From positions 12,995,349 to 13,059,348 of the forward strand of contig LR990058.1 of assembly GCA_905147135.1 (NCBI GenBank): a stretch of DNA of 64,000 bases, in the 5' to 3' direction. Source of the DNA: Blastobasis lacticolella (Eukaryota; Arthropoda; Insecta; Lepidoptera; Blastobasidae). A program made the position numbers and the translations under genes. Below are positions 25,825 through 39,500 of this stretch, piece after piece; position 1 is the first letter of the stretch; the number at the start of each line of letters is the position of its first letter. The notes under the pieces were generated by a model. It made no database searches. It saw nothing but the letters and a program-made list of their open reading frames with translations, and was not told where the DNA came from.

Positions 25825-26155
25825 ATTCATCTTGGCCTAAATGCCCGGGGTCCGCCTTGACCATGATCCAGGATTTGGCAGATCAGATAATTACAGTGAA
25901 GCAACTGCCATCTGACCTCCGTGACCCTGCTACCAGGGGAACCTGACAAGATTGGATCATGGTTACACATTCAGTCGGCTGAATGTGCAGGTTTCATCAC
26001 GACGTTTTCCCTCACCGTAAGAGCATCGGTTAGCATTCAACTAATAGACATAATTCAGAAACGAGTCATGGCTGCAATGGGATTCGAACCCACTCGATAA
26101 CTTCGGCCGAGTGGTCGGATAACTTAACCACTCGGCCACCGATGCTCTCTGTTCG
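25825..26155 (-). mobile_element. SINE family A (tRNA-headed)
   Basis: On the minus strand the head reads GGTGGCCGAGTGGTTAA (A box) and GGTTCGAATCC (B box), then a body with CATGATCCAATC and CCTGGATCATGGTCAAGGCG. This is a polymerase III tRNA-derived SINE, not a working tRNA gene. Confidence 0.8.
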
Positions 26156-26814
26156 TGGGCACTATGAGCAATATTTAGCCTATTCAGTACTCTCCCGCAG
26201 GATAAAGTGCAGCGATAGAGCAGTAGTTCGGTGCTCTGGCTCCCCATGTCTTTTAGTTTTTGCACAATACTGTTCCGGGTTTTCAGTTTTTAAGAGATGT
26301 TGTTCATCTGCTCAGGTATGTGAGATAGAAATTGAGTTGGAGCAAAGTTGGAGCAAACCTCAATTTATTGAGGTTTAGGGGCACAAGCGCTTTAAGGATA
26401 AAAGTTTTTGTAGCATTTGGGCACCGGGGCGCCAGAGATTGAAAAAGCTGTCCTTAAGGACATGTTCTTAATATCGAAATATTTTTCTAGTGTCCCTTCG
26501 ATGCGCTCGAAACTTCTATTCCGCGTACCAAGGGCCAGGTTTAGGTTATTTAGAACGGACATACCTAACTATGTGTCAGAGATGGGCAGTTTCGTCATCC
26601 GCGCAGCGTTTATGGTGATTAGCAGCAATTATTCGGCATCTAATAGCTGCCATTCATCATTATAGATTTACAACAATAATCTCCTTTGAACCCCCGAATA
26701 ATAGGCCATCAAAGATTTATCGACTGTTTACGCGGCGACGTAGGTAGAGGAACTGTTATGTCGCACATGCGAAGTGGGTTTAATTCGAATTACTTTAGTT
26801 GGATGTTGGAGTGC

Positions 26815-27190
26815 CGCTGGCCTAGTGGTTAAGGTATTCGGCTAGTGAGCGAGAGGTACCGAGTTCGAATCACACTGCTGCTGTATACCAATGACGTTAT
26901 GTAGGTACACAATATATTTAACTGATGCTCTTACCGCGAGTTCCCTTGGTAACAGGGTCACGAAAGTCAGATGCCGGCTCTGCCTGGCATTGTCGGGCGC
27001 CAACCGGCTCTCTTTGATATTGTCGGACACGATCCGGCCGTTGTCGGCGAGAAGCGGGTGTGCTCCGGCGTTGAAGTAGCCAACATGTCATGTGTGTGTG
27101 TTTCCTTCCTACTTTCGTACCACCTCCTTTTTAACGATTGAAAGAGATATTTAATATTCTACTCAATAAAGAAATTTTGATTTTGATTTA
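26815..27190 (+). mobile_element. SINE, second tRNA-headed type
   Basis: Head CCGCTGGCCTAGTGGTTAAG with B box GAGTTCGAATC, a body with GGCATTGTCGGGCGCC, and a tail of TTTTGATTTTGATTT. A family A fragment follows at about 27188-27275. Confidence 0.75.
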
Positions 27191-27511
27191 ATGGCAGTCG
27201 CTCTACTGTAGTTATCTGATGTGCCAAATCCTGGATCATGGTCAAGGCGGACACTGGGCCTTCGCGCGCAAGAGCACAATCGGTTTATTTACGGCGTCCT
27301 TTGTAATAAATGTTTTCTTTCTTTCTTTCTAACGCCAAGACGATGCCTTAAATAGGTAGGTACATATATTGGTAGATAACCAGATCAGGCAAGTTAAAAT
27401 ATTATATACCCATAGTACATATTAAGTCATAAAACAAATACGCTTAAAATACCTACACTTTCCTTTATAGACAGCCTTCGACCGGGATACATCGTTCTGG
27501 GAAATGAAAGC

Positions 27512-30500
27512 ATGGATTGTTTGCACAAGCGGATTGTGTGTTTGATCTGCGTTGTTGCCGTGACCGGGATTGAGTTTCCTGGAAGCTGTAAGCCGGGCCA
27601 GTATTATGAGCCGGGAGCGATGGAATGCCAGCCCTGTCCTGCTAACGCCTCTATGATTACTTCGGCTGATGGTAAGCTTGCACAATAAAATATTTTGTTA
27701 AAATACCAAAGGTATTAATAGTCAACGAGAAAAGCCTGCCGTGTATAGAGCACGCACTCGTTTTCTGCGCGCGGATTAAATTTCCGTGCCTGTGATTACA
27801 TTCGGTATCTTTACTTGTAATTGGAACAATTGTTTTTAAGAGGCGCAGTCCATTTTCATTCCACCACTTTTACTTCTTCTAGCCAGCAATAAACCGTACC
27901 AAATGATTTGGTTGCTAACCGAGTCCTTAGCGAAGTAGGTGTCGGCTGATGCACCTATCTCGTTTCTATCCAGGTTTCGGCTGCTCGTGCGAGGAGCATA
28001 GCATACCTGCTGCGGGGCGCTGCCGGCCCTGTGGCGCGGCGGCGGCGGTGACAGCTGACGGCCGCAGCTGCGTGCCAAGGAAGTGTCAGAGTACGGGCGG
28101 CAAAACCGTGTGTCGGAAATGTCCTGGCGACCATATTGCAGGTAGGTAGACCAAGTCTACGAGGTACTTTTGCTCAAATCTGTTTCCCAAAGTGAAACCT
28201 TGTCCAAATAAATCGAAATAACAGTTCACGGGCGAGTTGGCGGTTACTGAACGACCCGCCAAAAAATAGGGGGCCTTGATGAGACCCCTAAGGAACTCCA
28301 GAGCCAATTTTTACAAATTGTGATGTGTAGGACTTTCAACAACTACCTGAGATCTGTTTTCTATATAAGACAAAATCCATCCATGATTCTTTAAACTTTT
28401 TATACGTCTATCGCTGACCCGAAACCCGGGTGGCTCGCCGATGCGTGCGTTGCGCACGCGGCTTACGTCCCGAAACCGGCCGTTGCGTGCGCTGTGAGGC
28501 GTGCACGTGTACACCTGGCTTCGCGGCAAAGCGCGGCAGCTGCGTACCCAATCAGTTAAAAAAGAACAGGGTCCCAAATGAGATCCCTGTGGAACTCCAG
28601 AGATCCGTTTTCTTTATAGGACTTTATGCATTCGATAAACACCATACAATATTTTCTGTGTATTTAGTATTTACATTTTATCTATCCACCACGCGCAGTA
28701 ACCCAAAACCTGGATGGCTCGTCTACAAAGGAGTTAATATGCGTGCGTTGCGCGCGCAGCTTCCGTGCTGAAGGCGGCCGTTGCGTGCGCTGTGAGGCGT
28801 GCGCGTGCGCAGCAGGCTCCGCAGCGGTGCGCGGCCGCTGCGTGCCCAAGCGGTTCCTGAACGAAAGGCCCAAACATGAGGAGACGAGGTTACACCCATT
28901 CACCGTGTTGGATATAGTGAAGAATGAGTACTTTTGTACGGTGAGTATATATTTTAGATACGATATTTTGCTATACGATAAATATAAAAGACACCGCTTC
29001 GTTTTGTTGTGTAACAGTAACTTGTGCTGCACTGTATGCAGCACAAGTTACTGTTTAAATATATATTCAGGGTGTCATTTCCTGCTGAGGAGGTTTATCC
29101 ATAATCCTGGCCATAGATAGATAGATATATCCGGGCCGTTTCAGCAGTATGACGAACTCGCGCCAATTCTGCGTGGATGCTGGTCATATTTGTGCCTAAG
29201 GCGCTGTCCTTATTGGCAACGGTCGTACGACCATAGTCGTGCCAATAGGAGACTTCAAAACCGCCCATTGCACGACTATGGTCGTACAACCGCTGCCAAT
29301 TAGGACAGCGCCTAAGAACTTACTTACTTTACTAATGTATCAAATTGTTGTAGCAAAATGATGTGAGGGCCTGCCGTACGTTGGCTTCTGAGTGCGTCCG
29401 CAATTTTTACTCACCCGATCTGGCGGGGCCTTGCAGATTTTGGGTACAGCCGAAAATAACTCCACCTAAAGGTAAAGAAAACTGAGCATTTCTTCGTGGA
29501 TAGTCTAAAAAAGAACTTATCATTACATATGTATACCTACTAATTATTGCTTGCAGGTCTTCCACAGCTGATACCACAATCGACGTCATCTGATAAAACT
29601 CCTGGCGAAATCACGTTAGCTCACGGAATAGTTAGTATTTTCATTATGCTGTTCGCTATTTGTAGAAACTTGAAAACGATTTGCCACTGGGCAGTCGTTC
29701 TCGGTACGAGCAGTGCCCGGAAATATTTATAACTTTTATTATTAAGTTACATTGAAAGTTTAAAACTTCGGGAATAACTGAAGGACTTTTTGTATGGGCT
29801 TGTCGCAATACAGTAAAATATAACAAAGTAATGTCGGTAAATGGAATATAATGATATTTTCAGGATACATTAACGTTAGTTGTAGCAGTACATACTTCTA
29901 CAGGAGGTCTAAGAATGTTAAAGAATCCTAGCCGAAACACCAGTCCTTGTATGTTACCTGTCCAAATAACTATCGGAAAAGATATATTGTAAGTTTTGGT
30001 CTGAATAAATATTATTTTATTGCTTAATTGGGCACATTGACGCTCATTGATGAAAATTTGGAAAATCTTTATAGAATTTCCCGTTTTGATGTAGGTCCCT
30101 ACTAGATTGGTTTATGCTACTTGTAAAAAAACATTTTGGCGTTAATGTCCCGTTTGGCTCTTGCGCGAGAACCCCGGGTCCGCCTTGACCATGATCCAGG
30201 ATTTGGCAGATCAGGTAATTACAGTGGAGCGACGGCCATCAGACCTCCGTGACCCTGCTATCAGGTGAACTTGACCAGATTGGATAATGGTTAAAAATTC
30301 AGTCGCCTGAAGGTGCAGGTTTGATCACGATGTTTCCCTCACCGTAAGAGCATTGGTTAATATGCAACTAAAATAGTATAAAAATATAGTATAACTTCAG
30401 AAAAGAGTCATTGGTACATGGCCGCAGTGGGATTCGATCCCGGTACCTCTAATTTACGAGTGAGATACCTTAATCACTCCGCCACCGACGCTCCAATGTA

Positions 30501-33500
30501 GCTACCTTACCTACCTACAAAGTCAAGCACATAAAATTTAAATTCACTGGTCGGCTACAAACGCTACAAGCGAGCACAGACAAGAGCTCATTCAAACACG
30601 AGTTCACGACCCATATCCGGGTATATTTCATCTACGACCCATAAATATAACATCAAAGAATCATATATAGGACTCCAGTCCACTCCCGTGTCCACAGCCG
30701 GCGGGTAATTAATTATCTTTTACCTTCTCAATCATTGCGTCTGGATACCTTTTCCCACAAGAACCGCCAAATCCACTACATGGCAGACCGCTACCACCGA
30801 CAAGTTAACAAAACAAACTGCATGCGGCGGACTAAACTGCAAATAAAATCCTGGACTCGACATTTCAGTTCCCGCGGGAAAGTTGAACGAGAAAAGTTCA
30901 ACGACTTATTCAATTTCTAGACGATCTGAGTGGTTCAATGGTCAATAGCATGGCAAGAGGTCCCGGGTTCGATTCCCTGCCGGGCAGAAATTGTAATGAT
31001 GAATTTTAATTTATGTTATGGGTCTGGGTGTTCTATGTATAATAAGTATGTATTTAAAAGTATTTAAGTAGTATATCAGCTATCTAGCACCCATAGCACA
31101 AGCTTTGCTTAGTTTGGGGCCGGATGGCGCTGTGTGAATTTGTTCACGAATGTTTATTTATGAATTTTATAATTTCGCTTTCCAGCGCCGATTGCCATCT
31201 TAACGTTACGGAAGTGGAGGCCTCACTTGTCGAGGACACTTTCGCCCCGTATCTCTACCTAAACGGCGACTGGGACCCCGTGCCTGTGCTCATCCGTAAA
31301 CCTAACGGATATCTTGTGCAGGTTGGTTTCCTACGTTCTGTTCGTTACGTTACTCTGTCTAGATTTAGGATATCCTAATTTTAACTAATGTTAAGCATAG
31401 ATGACAGAACGAAGTACGAAAATTGTACCCAGGGCCCGGGGCGGAGATAAGAAAGTGTTTTCCGTTTTTACAATAATTGTTATAGATTGTGAATTCAAGG
31501 CATGAGGCATTTCATCTTAATCCTTATAGTGACAACGCTCATGAGGTTCTGCATTTTTGTTGTCTGTAGATGTTATGGACGACAGTTACCGCTTTCCATC
31601 AGGTGGCCTGTCTGCTTGTTTGATAATACAGAGTAGCATAAAAATGGATTCAAATAACTTTATTTCCGACTTAATTATTTGAGATACCGTTTTTTTTGCG
31701 GTCACAAATGACTTTAAATTTTATTTGTTTGTCTGTTCATTTTCTCTATCAAGCCAAAATAAACTGTTAAATTTATTTCCACTACTCGTTAAATAATTAA
31801 GTGCAATGTGAGACAAATAAACGTTGTTTGGAAATCCCATAGATTTCAATTAATTCAGATCTTACTTTTCAAAACCCTTGTTATACAGTTTAATACCTAC
31901 TCGTAGCACAAAATTTGTTGTCCCGAATTTACTCTGTCTTAGACGCCTAATTGAACATTTAGCCAAGTAAATACCTCAAGAATTTCAAAGTAACTTCGAT
32001 AAGAATTTCATAGACGACTCTCAAAGATAAATAACTTTAACAAATGCGTTTACGTTACTTGTGCTTTTACTTTGTATTTTTTAAACAATTTGTTTGTTAC
32101 AGAGAGACGGTTGGCCTTCAAACAAATTCAATAGATATTTCTTGATTGATAACTCGCTGTCAATTGTTTCTAATGTTACAAACGTGGTCTACCTGAAAAA
32201 CCTTGTCGTTCAATTGAAGTAAGTATAAAATTAAAACCAAGAAGAATAAGGCGCTGCCCTAATTTTCAACGGTGGTATGACCATGGTCGTACGACGGGTG
32301 GTTATGATGTCTTCTATTGGTCGGGCGACGCACGTCGTACGAGCGTCTCCAGTTAGGACAGCGCCTAAGGGGGCCCTACCACCATCGTCTGGGCCCAAGC
32401 GAACCTCATCTGCATGCGGTTCCCTTGCTGACTGACGGGACGAGGCTCTGGCGTATCGGCTTCTCCCTATCGAGTTGCGGGTGAGATGGCGGACGCGGCA
32501 CGTAAGAGTAAAAGCCATAACACCATAAATCCCCCCCCATTCAGTATCTCTAACCCCTGAAAGAAACCCCTTTCATTAAATCTAATAGCTCTTTCCTAGT
32601 AGAAGAGCGGACTCTGGCTCGTAAATTTACCTCAAGCCGCTAATCCTCCAGTCACTACTAATACTGACTAGATTTTATAGCTCGGATGAAGAAGAAGATA
32701 AGTTAAAACCGTTTCTGTCTTCTGTCACCGTTTTACAGCTAATTTATCAATAACAAGAACAACCAATATCGATAAAAGCGGATAACTTCAATTCCGAAGA
32801 TGGATTATCTTTGACAATGAAATACTACTTGTATTTCCTTCAGACAGAAATTCAATGGGCAGGAAAACAAGTGTGATTCGAAAGTACTCGAAATATAAGA
32901 AAATGTGCTTTTATAGGTTTTCTCATGTCTGCCTTTTCTTAAATAATACCTAAATATAAAAAGACTCATCTTTGCGTTAATGTCCCGGTTGTGTTATCGA
33001 GCACGAGGGCCCGGGGCCCGCCTTGACCATGATCCAGGATTTGGCAGATCAGATAATTACAGGGGAGCGACTGGCATCTGACCTCCATGGCCGTGCTACC
33101 AGGGGAACCTGACCAGAATGGATAATTCTCTTCTTGTAAAAAAATAATTAAAATGTATGTTATGCCTACTTTATCCCATTCATATATTTTATTAACGGAC
33201 TACGACATGGGATCGTTTAAGAGGTATATTAGAGGTCTCCTTAGAGGCGGGCAACGCATTGGTAGCGCCCCTGGTGTTGCTGATGTCCATAGGCGGTGAC
33301 CACTTTCCATCAGGTTGCCCGCATGCCTGTTTGCCGTATTACATAAGAAAATGGATCTTACGCCCTTTCTTTCAGAATACAAAGGGACAAGTACAAGTCG
33401 AGTTCCTTGCGCTTACGCATTTCCCTGGAAGCGCAATACGCGACCAAGTCCCCGCTCTCGCAGGTGGTCACCACCTCGCTGACCGTGGTGAATGAGTTGC

Positions 33501-36500
33501 CCAACGCTGGGGTATTGCGTGGTTTGGAGGTAGTCTGACTTGTTTATCGTACCTACATATTGCGCTGATTACATCGGACTAAATGTAGTAGCCTACAAAA
33601 CGCCGCGATACAAAAATGGACTATTATGATTTGCTCTCACGCTTTTTGCTTGTGAACTTAAGGCCTTGCCACATACAAAGCTCGGCGCGAGCGCGGCGTG
33701 AGCGCGGTGCGATATTTGCTAGGCAACCACCGCGCGGCGCGATAGTTGCTAGGCAACCATCGCGCGGCGCGTTATTTGCTAGGCAACCATCGCGCGGCGC
33801 GATGGTTGCCTAGCAAATATCGCACCGCGCTCGCGCCGAGCTTTGTATGTGGCAAGGCCTTTAGGGTGCTGAATTTAGTCAGATGTAATAAACTAGGCAG
33901 AAATTTAACCGCTTTCTTCTCTCTTCGTCCTAGAGTCTAGCAGGCAGACACGGCCTCCGATAGCGCCATTTTTAATAACTGATGTGTTTGAAGTTTCACT
34001 TACCACTGCCACCGCAGGCCACGTCTGTCTGCTAGACGCTTGACGAGCTTCCTGCAGCTTGTTCCTAATCCATTACGACATTGGAACCTTCAAGAAACGA
34101 AAATACACATACAGGCGCTGCCCTAATTGCCAAAAGTTGTGCGACCATGATCGTACGACGGACGTCGCCCGACTAATAGGAGATGTCAAAATCGCTCATT
34201 GTACACCATGGTCGTATGACCGTTGCCAGTTAGGACACACCACACTCAGCGGCCCAAAAAACTTGGCCAAGTGCTTATCGCAAATCACTTGCCATCAGGT
34301 CTTTTTCATCAGAAACTATGGCCTAGAAGGTTTTCAAACTATATGTTCATATTGTATGGTGAACTCACTTGTAAGCTGCATAGACTGCTACATAGCTGTT
34401 GACTGAACCATTCAGGTCTTCAAAGGCATCCAATGCGGAATGAATGGTGGACCTTGCCCGTTCTCCAGGTGTGGGGCGGAGTGCTGGGTGCTCTTTGGTC
34501 TCTTTACGCGGTGGTGCAATGGCGAGGCGCTACACGACGCGGCGCGATACAGGCTACCTTCCTGCCCTTGGTAGCCGGGACCACAGCGGATGCACTGTAT
34601 TTTGTAAGTTTGCCTAGAGCCTTTGGAAATTTATGATGGTCTACCTTGTTTCGCCAACGGTTTTAGCAAATATAACGATAGGCACATACAACGCCTTCCG
34701 CTGGGAGGTCCAGCGCGTACTTCTCACTCTGGAGCTAATTAAGGTCTTGCTGGGACTTCGCTAAGCCCACTGAGTGTCCCGTAGTCGGTTTACGGCCACG
34801 TTTGGATGCCGCCTTAACCTGATTGGTTGAAGATGTCTTCGAACTAGAGTCCCTCTTGGTCGAATGGCCAGCAATGGACGAAGCGTTCGTCAATGTTGAC
34901 GCATCCGTATTGGACCCGCCAAGATCTGCCCATCGACAGAAGCGGCTGCCTGAAGCAAACGAAGCTGAAGTGCGACTTTGTTGTAGTTTAAATGACTTAT
35001 TCAGTATCAGACAGCTACCTAATTGATGATGATGATTTGTTTTTAAGATAACAGGAACTTCATTTAATGCTGTTACTATTGCATGCTCCACAGGCTGCAT
35101 GGCTCTCTTCCATCCACGCACTGGCCGCCGAAGCAGGCACCCTCGGGCTAACCCTGCCGCTGTCTCATTCCGAAGACAATTTAATAAAAGTGTTCGTATA
35201 CTCTGCCGTTACCTTAAAGGTAGTTCGTATTTAATGTGGTCCTTCGAGCCGGGTAAAGTATATCTTAGTAGAGTTAAATCCATTTTTTTTGTTACAGTTA
35301 ATCAAAGTAGCATGGATGAACTGGAAACAATGTACTTGCGACATATTTTTCTTGGATTGGTCCGAGTATAATCCTCCCATTAAAGGTATATCTAATAATA
35401 AAGAAAACATAGCTTATAATTTTAAAAATAATAAATTATCGTGGACAAATTATACAGCGCCATTAAGTCCTTAACTAAGCAAAGCTTATACTATGGGTGC
35501 TATGTTAGATAACTGATATAAAATAAATACGTTTAAATACATAGGTACTTATTATACACATAACACCTAGACCCTTATCAGAAATTAAAATTCATCGTTT
35601 CAATTTCTTATAAGAATTGGCTTCCGTATACAGAAAGAAGGCAAAAAGTACTACGGTAACGCGGGTTTCATGTATTCCTAATGTGGTTTATAATTTTATA
35701 TGATATTATCATCATCATCATATCAGCCGAAGACGTCCACTGCTGGGCATAGGCCACCCCCAGGGATCTCCACAAAGACCGGTATTGTGCCTTCTACATG
35801 CAGTTATACGATGAACTCCTTCGTCAGGAAGCCGGAAGGAACATCGCAGATGGACGTTAGTCCCGATGGTGTTATAAAAAATGAGAATGACTTCATCTTA
35901 TCTACGATTCATCTTTAAATCTAGACGCCTTCAAGGCTAGAGTGAAGAGACTGTTCCTAGTCAGGCATGTTCCATCTACGGCCGCATCGTCACTTACCAC
36001 CAGGTGAGATGGCGGTCAAATGCAATGGTATATTAATAAAAGAAAAGGTGGGATGCCGGTCAAATGCCTAGCTAGTCTAATTATAAAAAACTACTGTTAA
36101 AAGTATATTCAATAATGTCTCGGTGATCAACATCTTATTTATTTATTTAACATTTATTGTGCACAATAAATAGACATACAGAAAAAAATCACAACAGGTA
36201 CAGCTTATATTATATTATATATATCGCTATAGATTTCCACGCTAATATATGTAATATTAGCGAGGAAATCTTCGAATGGAAAAGAAAGCTTCAATAATTG
36301 GCGATTTTACCCATTATAATTTCGGCCTTATTTTATAAGCAGAGCCTTACGACTGAACTCTGGCAGTTAGGAACGCTTTGGCAGAGGGCCAAAGACCCGC
36401 CATAAATTAATTTATTTCCTTATCAGAATAAAGTCTTTTTAAATTAGGTCAAGTACACAATTAATCAGAGAAGGATTGACTTTCATGTTTATAACTAAAC

Positions 36501-39500
36501 CTACAATGGTTGAAATTCGACAACCAAATAATAAGATGGTTGTAGTAATAACCTATCCGACGGAAAAAGTCGGTTAACTCCGACCAAGTTTACTTAAACT
36601 CAAATATTTTCTAAACTGCAAAACCGATTTTAATGAAATGAAGCTAAGAACCATCTCGATTAAACTGGCTTTCAAATGGAGAAAACCGTATCTAAATCGG
36701 TGCATTCGTTTGGGAGCTACGATGCCAGAGACAGATACACAAAGCCACAGATACACAAAGCCATAGATACACAAAGCCACAGATAAACAAAGTCACACTT
36801 ATAACACCCCTCTTTTTTCATCAAGAGTTAAAAATGTTAGTACCGGAGGCAGCATATCAACCAATCCTCCACCAGTATTAAATGAGCTAACATAACTATG
36901 GATACGCGTACAAACCGGAGACGGGCCAAAGTCTTAACAAAGTAGATTGAGGCGCTGTCTTCCGTACCTAAGTTCTATTTACCATGTTTTTCTTACCAGA
37001 AGGAATGGAGACGGTGGTTGATAAGGCTGACAGCTGGAGAGCCAAAGCGTTGGCGAAGGAGTGGAATTTGTTGCAAGCGGAGAGGCGAGCTTGTCCTGGA
37101 TACACTGTGACTTTGGTCCTTCTTATGTTGGAAGTAAGTTGTAGGTAACATATTTAGTAGATCTAACATATTTCCTATTACAAGTTCTAGTTCCTACTTA
37201 CTTTGTTAATGTATACATTGATGGATGTTTGTATGAAAATATTCATTTCCTACCAAAGAATTCATAAGACCACAGGTTATTACAATTTAGAAAGAGTTGG
37301 TTGTGTACGGCGAAGCAGAATCACATCATCATTACAGCCCGTAACAGTCCACTGCAGGACTTAGGGCCTCTCCCACGTAAGGGGAGGTTATTGCCATAAT
37401 CTCCACGCTTGGCAGGCGGGTTGGAGATCGCAGTGTTTAAATATAACAATGGAAAATGCTGCTGCCCATTTTCCAGACTACGGAGACTGTTGATCTTTTG
37501 CCTCGAGAACATTAGTCGCCTTGTACGACACCCATGAGTGTAAGGGGTTGGTGCTATTCTACTCTGCCGGACACCACACGGCCAAGCAGATCGAATAAAA
37601 TATCGAAGCAGAATACCTGTAGTATAAATACACATAATAATAATAAATATGCTTGGACTTTACACAGCTAATGCAAAGCTAAGCTTGTGTTGTTCGTGTT
37701 AGATAAACCACTTATATACTTTTTTTAATACATGGGTACTTATTATTCCGTAATCGATTTTAAAATTCATTTTTTAAATTTCTTTAATTTTAAAGAAATT
37801 TAATCAACTGAATCACTCAGATCGTCAAAGTATTAGTATCTACATAGCCTTACATGAAACTTACAAGGCGACTGGCTAGAATTGATTCACAAAACTCACT
37901 CAAACTCTCCGTGTGACCTAATTTCTTAAATAAGAAATTATTTATCGAACATATTCTCAACGTATCAAAAGTAGGAACGTGATTAATATACGTCGAAGTT
38001 TCGTCGGCTGATATGTAGCGAATAAGATAAAAAAACATTATTGCCTAGGTAGGCACACGGACGGTCCACATAATGGATAGTAGCCACCGTCATCCAGGAC
38101 ATCTGCAACTTACAGCGGATGCGGTGCCAGCCTTTGAAGTGCCTGTAGACACGCCCTTGGAAGAACCCCATGTTGTAGTGCAGCGGATAGACTCCATACC
38201 ATTAATAATAATTGCTCCCTAGCTAACCCCATGGCGCGTCCTACAAAGCAAGGCTTACAAGTGGGCGGCAGTTACGTCAGCGTGGCTGGTGTCCTATGTC
38301 GCCGTGGTGGCTGCCCGGTGGACTTGGGACCGGGTGGTGGGCCCCCCGACCTCAGAGCTGCCGAAGGTGTGCGCTGGAGTGGGCCTGTCGCTCCTGGTCT
38401 TCCAGGAGGAATACTACGCGCATTATGTTCATGGCAGGTTGGTGGAAGAGGAATCGTTTCCCTTTTCTCATATTTCTAATTTAGAGCCTTTTTTCGTCTG
38501 CGATATTTGTGTTTTATCTTACAAAACTACAAGGTAAATAGACAAAATAAATACATAGCAGCGGGTACAACATCGAAATCCCGAAGTAGACTTTCCAGCT
38601 GTGGAGTAAACGGCCCTTTGGATCAGTTAGGTACTTTAGGCACCCTAGACCTCCTACATCCATGCTGTAGATAGATATGCATAATCAGATTGCACCCAGA
38701 AAGGTCTCGAATTTGACGCGATTGTATGAAAATGACCTATGTGCCTGTTTTTTTTCTACACGGTTTATTGTTAACGATCTGTATCATAATTTCCTATTAT
38801 AAGCACTGTATATTTTATTTAAAGACATTGGTTGTGGTTACGCGAATTCAGAGTTATTGATTATGTAAATGTCCTATTACGATGTCACAGGAATGATGAT
38901 GGCGATGCCAGATCAATGGCTGGACCACTGTCGACTTGCCGAGTTGTGTGCGCTCCACAGCTAAGGTAACTCAATCACCTAAACAAAAATTCGTCTTGTT
39001 GATGACGACTTCTTGACTTTTCAATCTAGATATCAATAATATATTACCATGTGAAGCAATAAATAAATGACAAATTACAAATATTTTGCAGAATCGTCTA
39101 CGAACAACTATCAACTTCGGGATTGGTTAGTTTAGGGGAAACTGACACGAAGCATACCCTGCTGTCCAGGTTTTTGGCTGCGTTTTTCGAAAGGGTGAGT
39201 AGTTTTAATAATTGTTTTATGCTACTCAGTGACATGCAAGCAGACATCGGTAGTGACATCTGCTGGTGCCTACTTACCGCTTGATGTAGAGGCATGATCA
39301 CATCATAGAGAAAAACTTTACTAACGTAACGTAACGTACATTAGTATTTTTTTTCTCTATGGATCAAATAGGCTTGGAGCGACGATTTGCGAATGGTTAC
39401 ATTATGGTCGCAGCTGGCTAGAACTGACAAGCCGAGAACTACAGGATGCATTGTCGCTTTTTGGGGTTGTCGTTCTGCAGTGGCTGAGTTTAGGCTAGTT

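Noticed and set aside
26085..26150. tRNA-Ser-like gene (minus strand)
   Set aside because: A and B boxes are good but it continues into the SINE family A body and recurs at 30420-30496 and 40740-40817, so it is a SINE head, not a tRNA gene.
27422..27685. Minus-strand ORF over the first TMEM67 coding exon
   Set aside because: Shadow; the plus strand carries the signal peptide, Cys-rich start and splice sites.
30735..30920. 61-codon plus-strand ORF between TMEM67 exons
   Set aside because: Does not fit TMEM67 in phase or sequence and begins in repeat-rich DNA. No support.
34735..35121. 128-codon minus-strand ORF as a host gene
   Set aside because: Sequence resembles a LINE ORF1 fragment, and its first codons overlap a TMEM67 exon in antisense.
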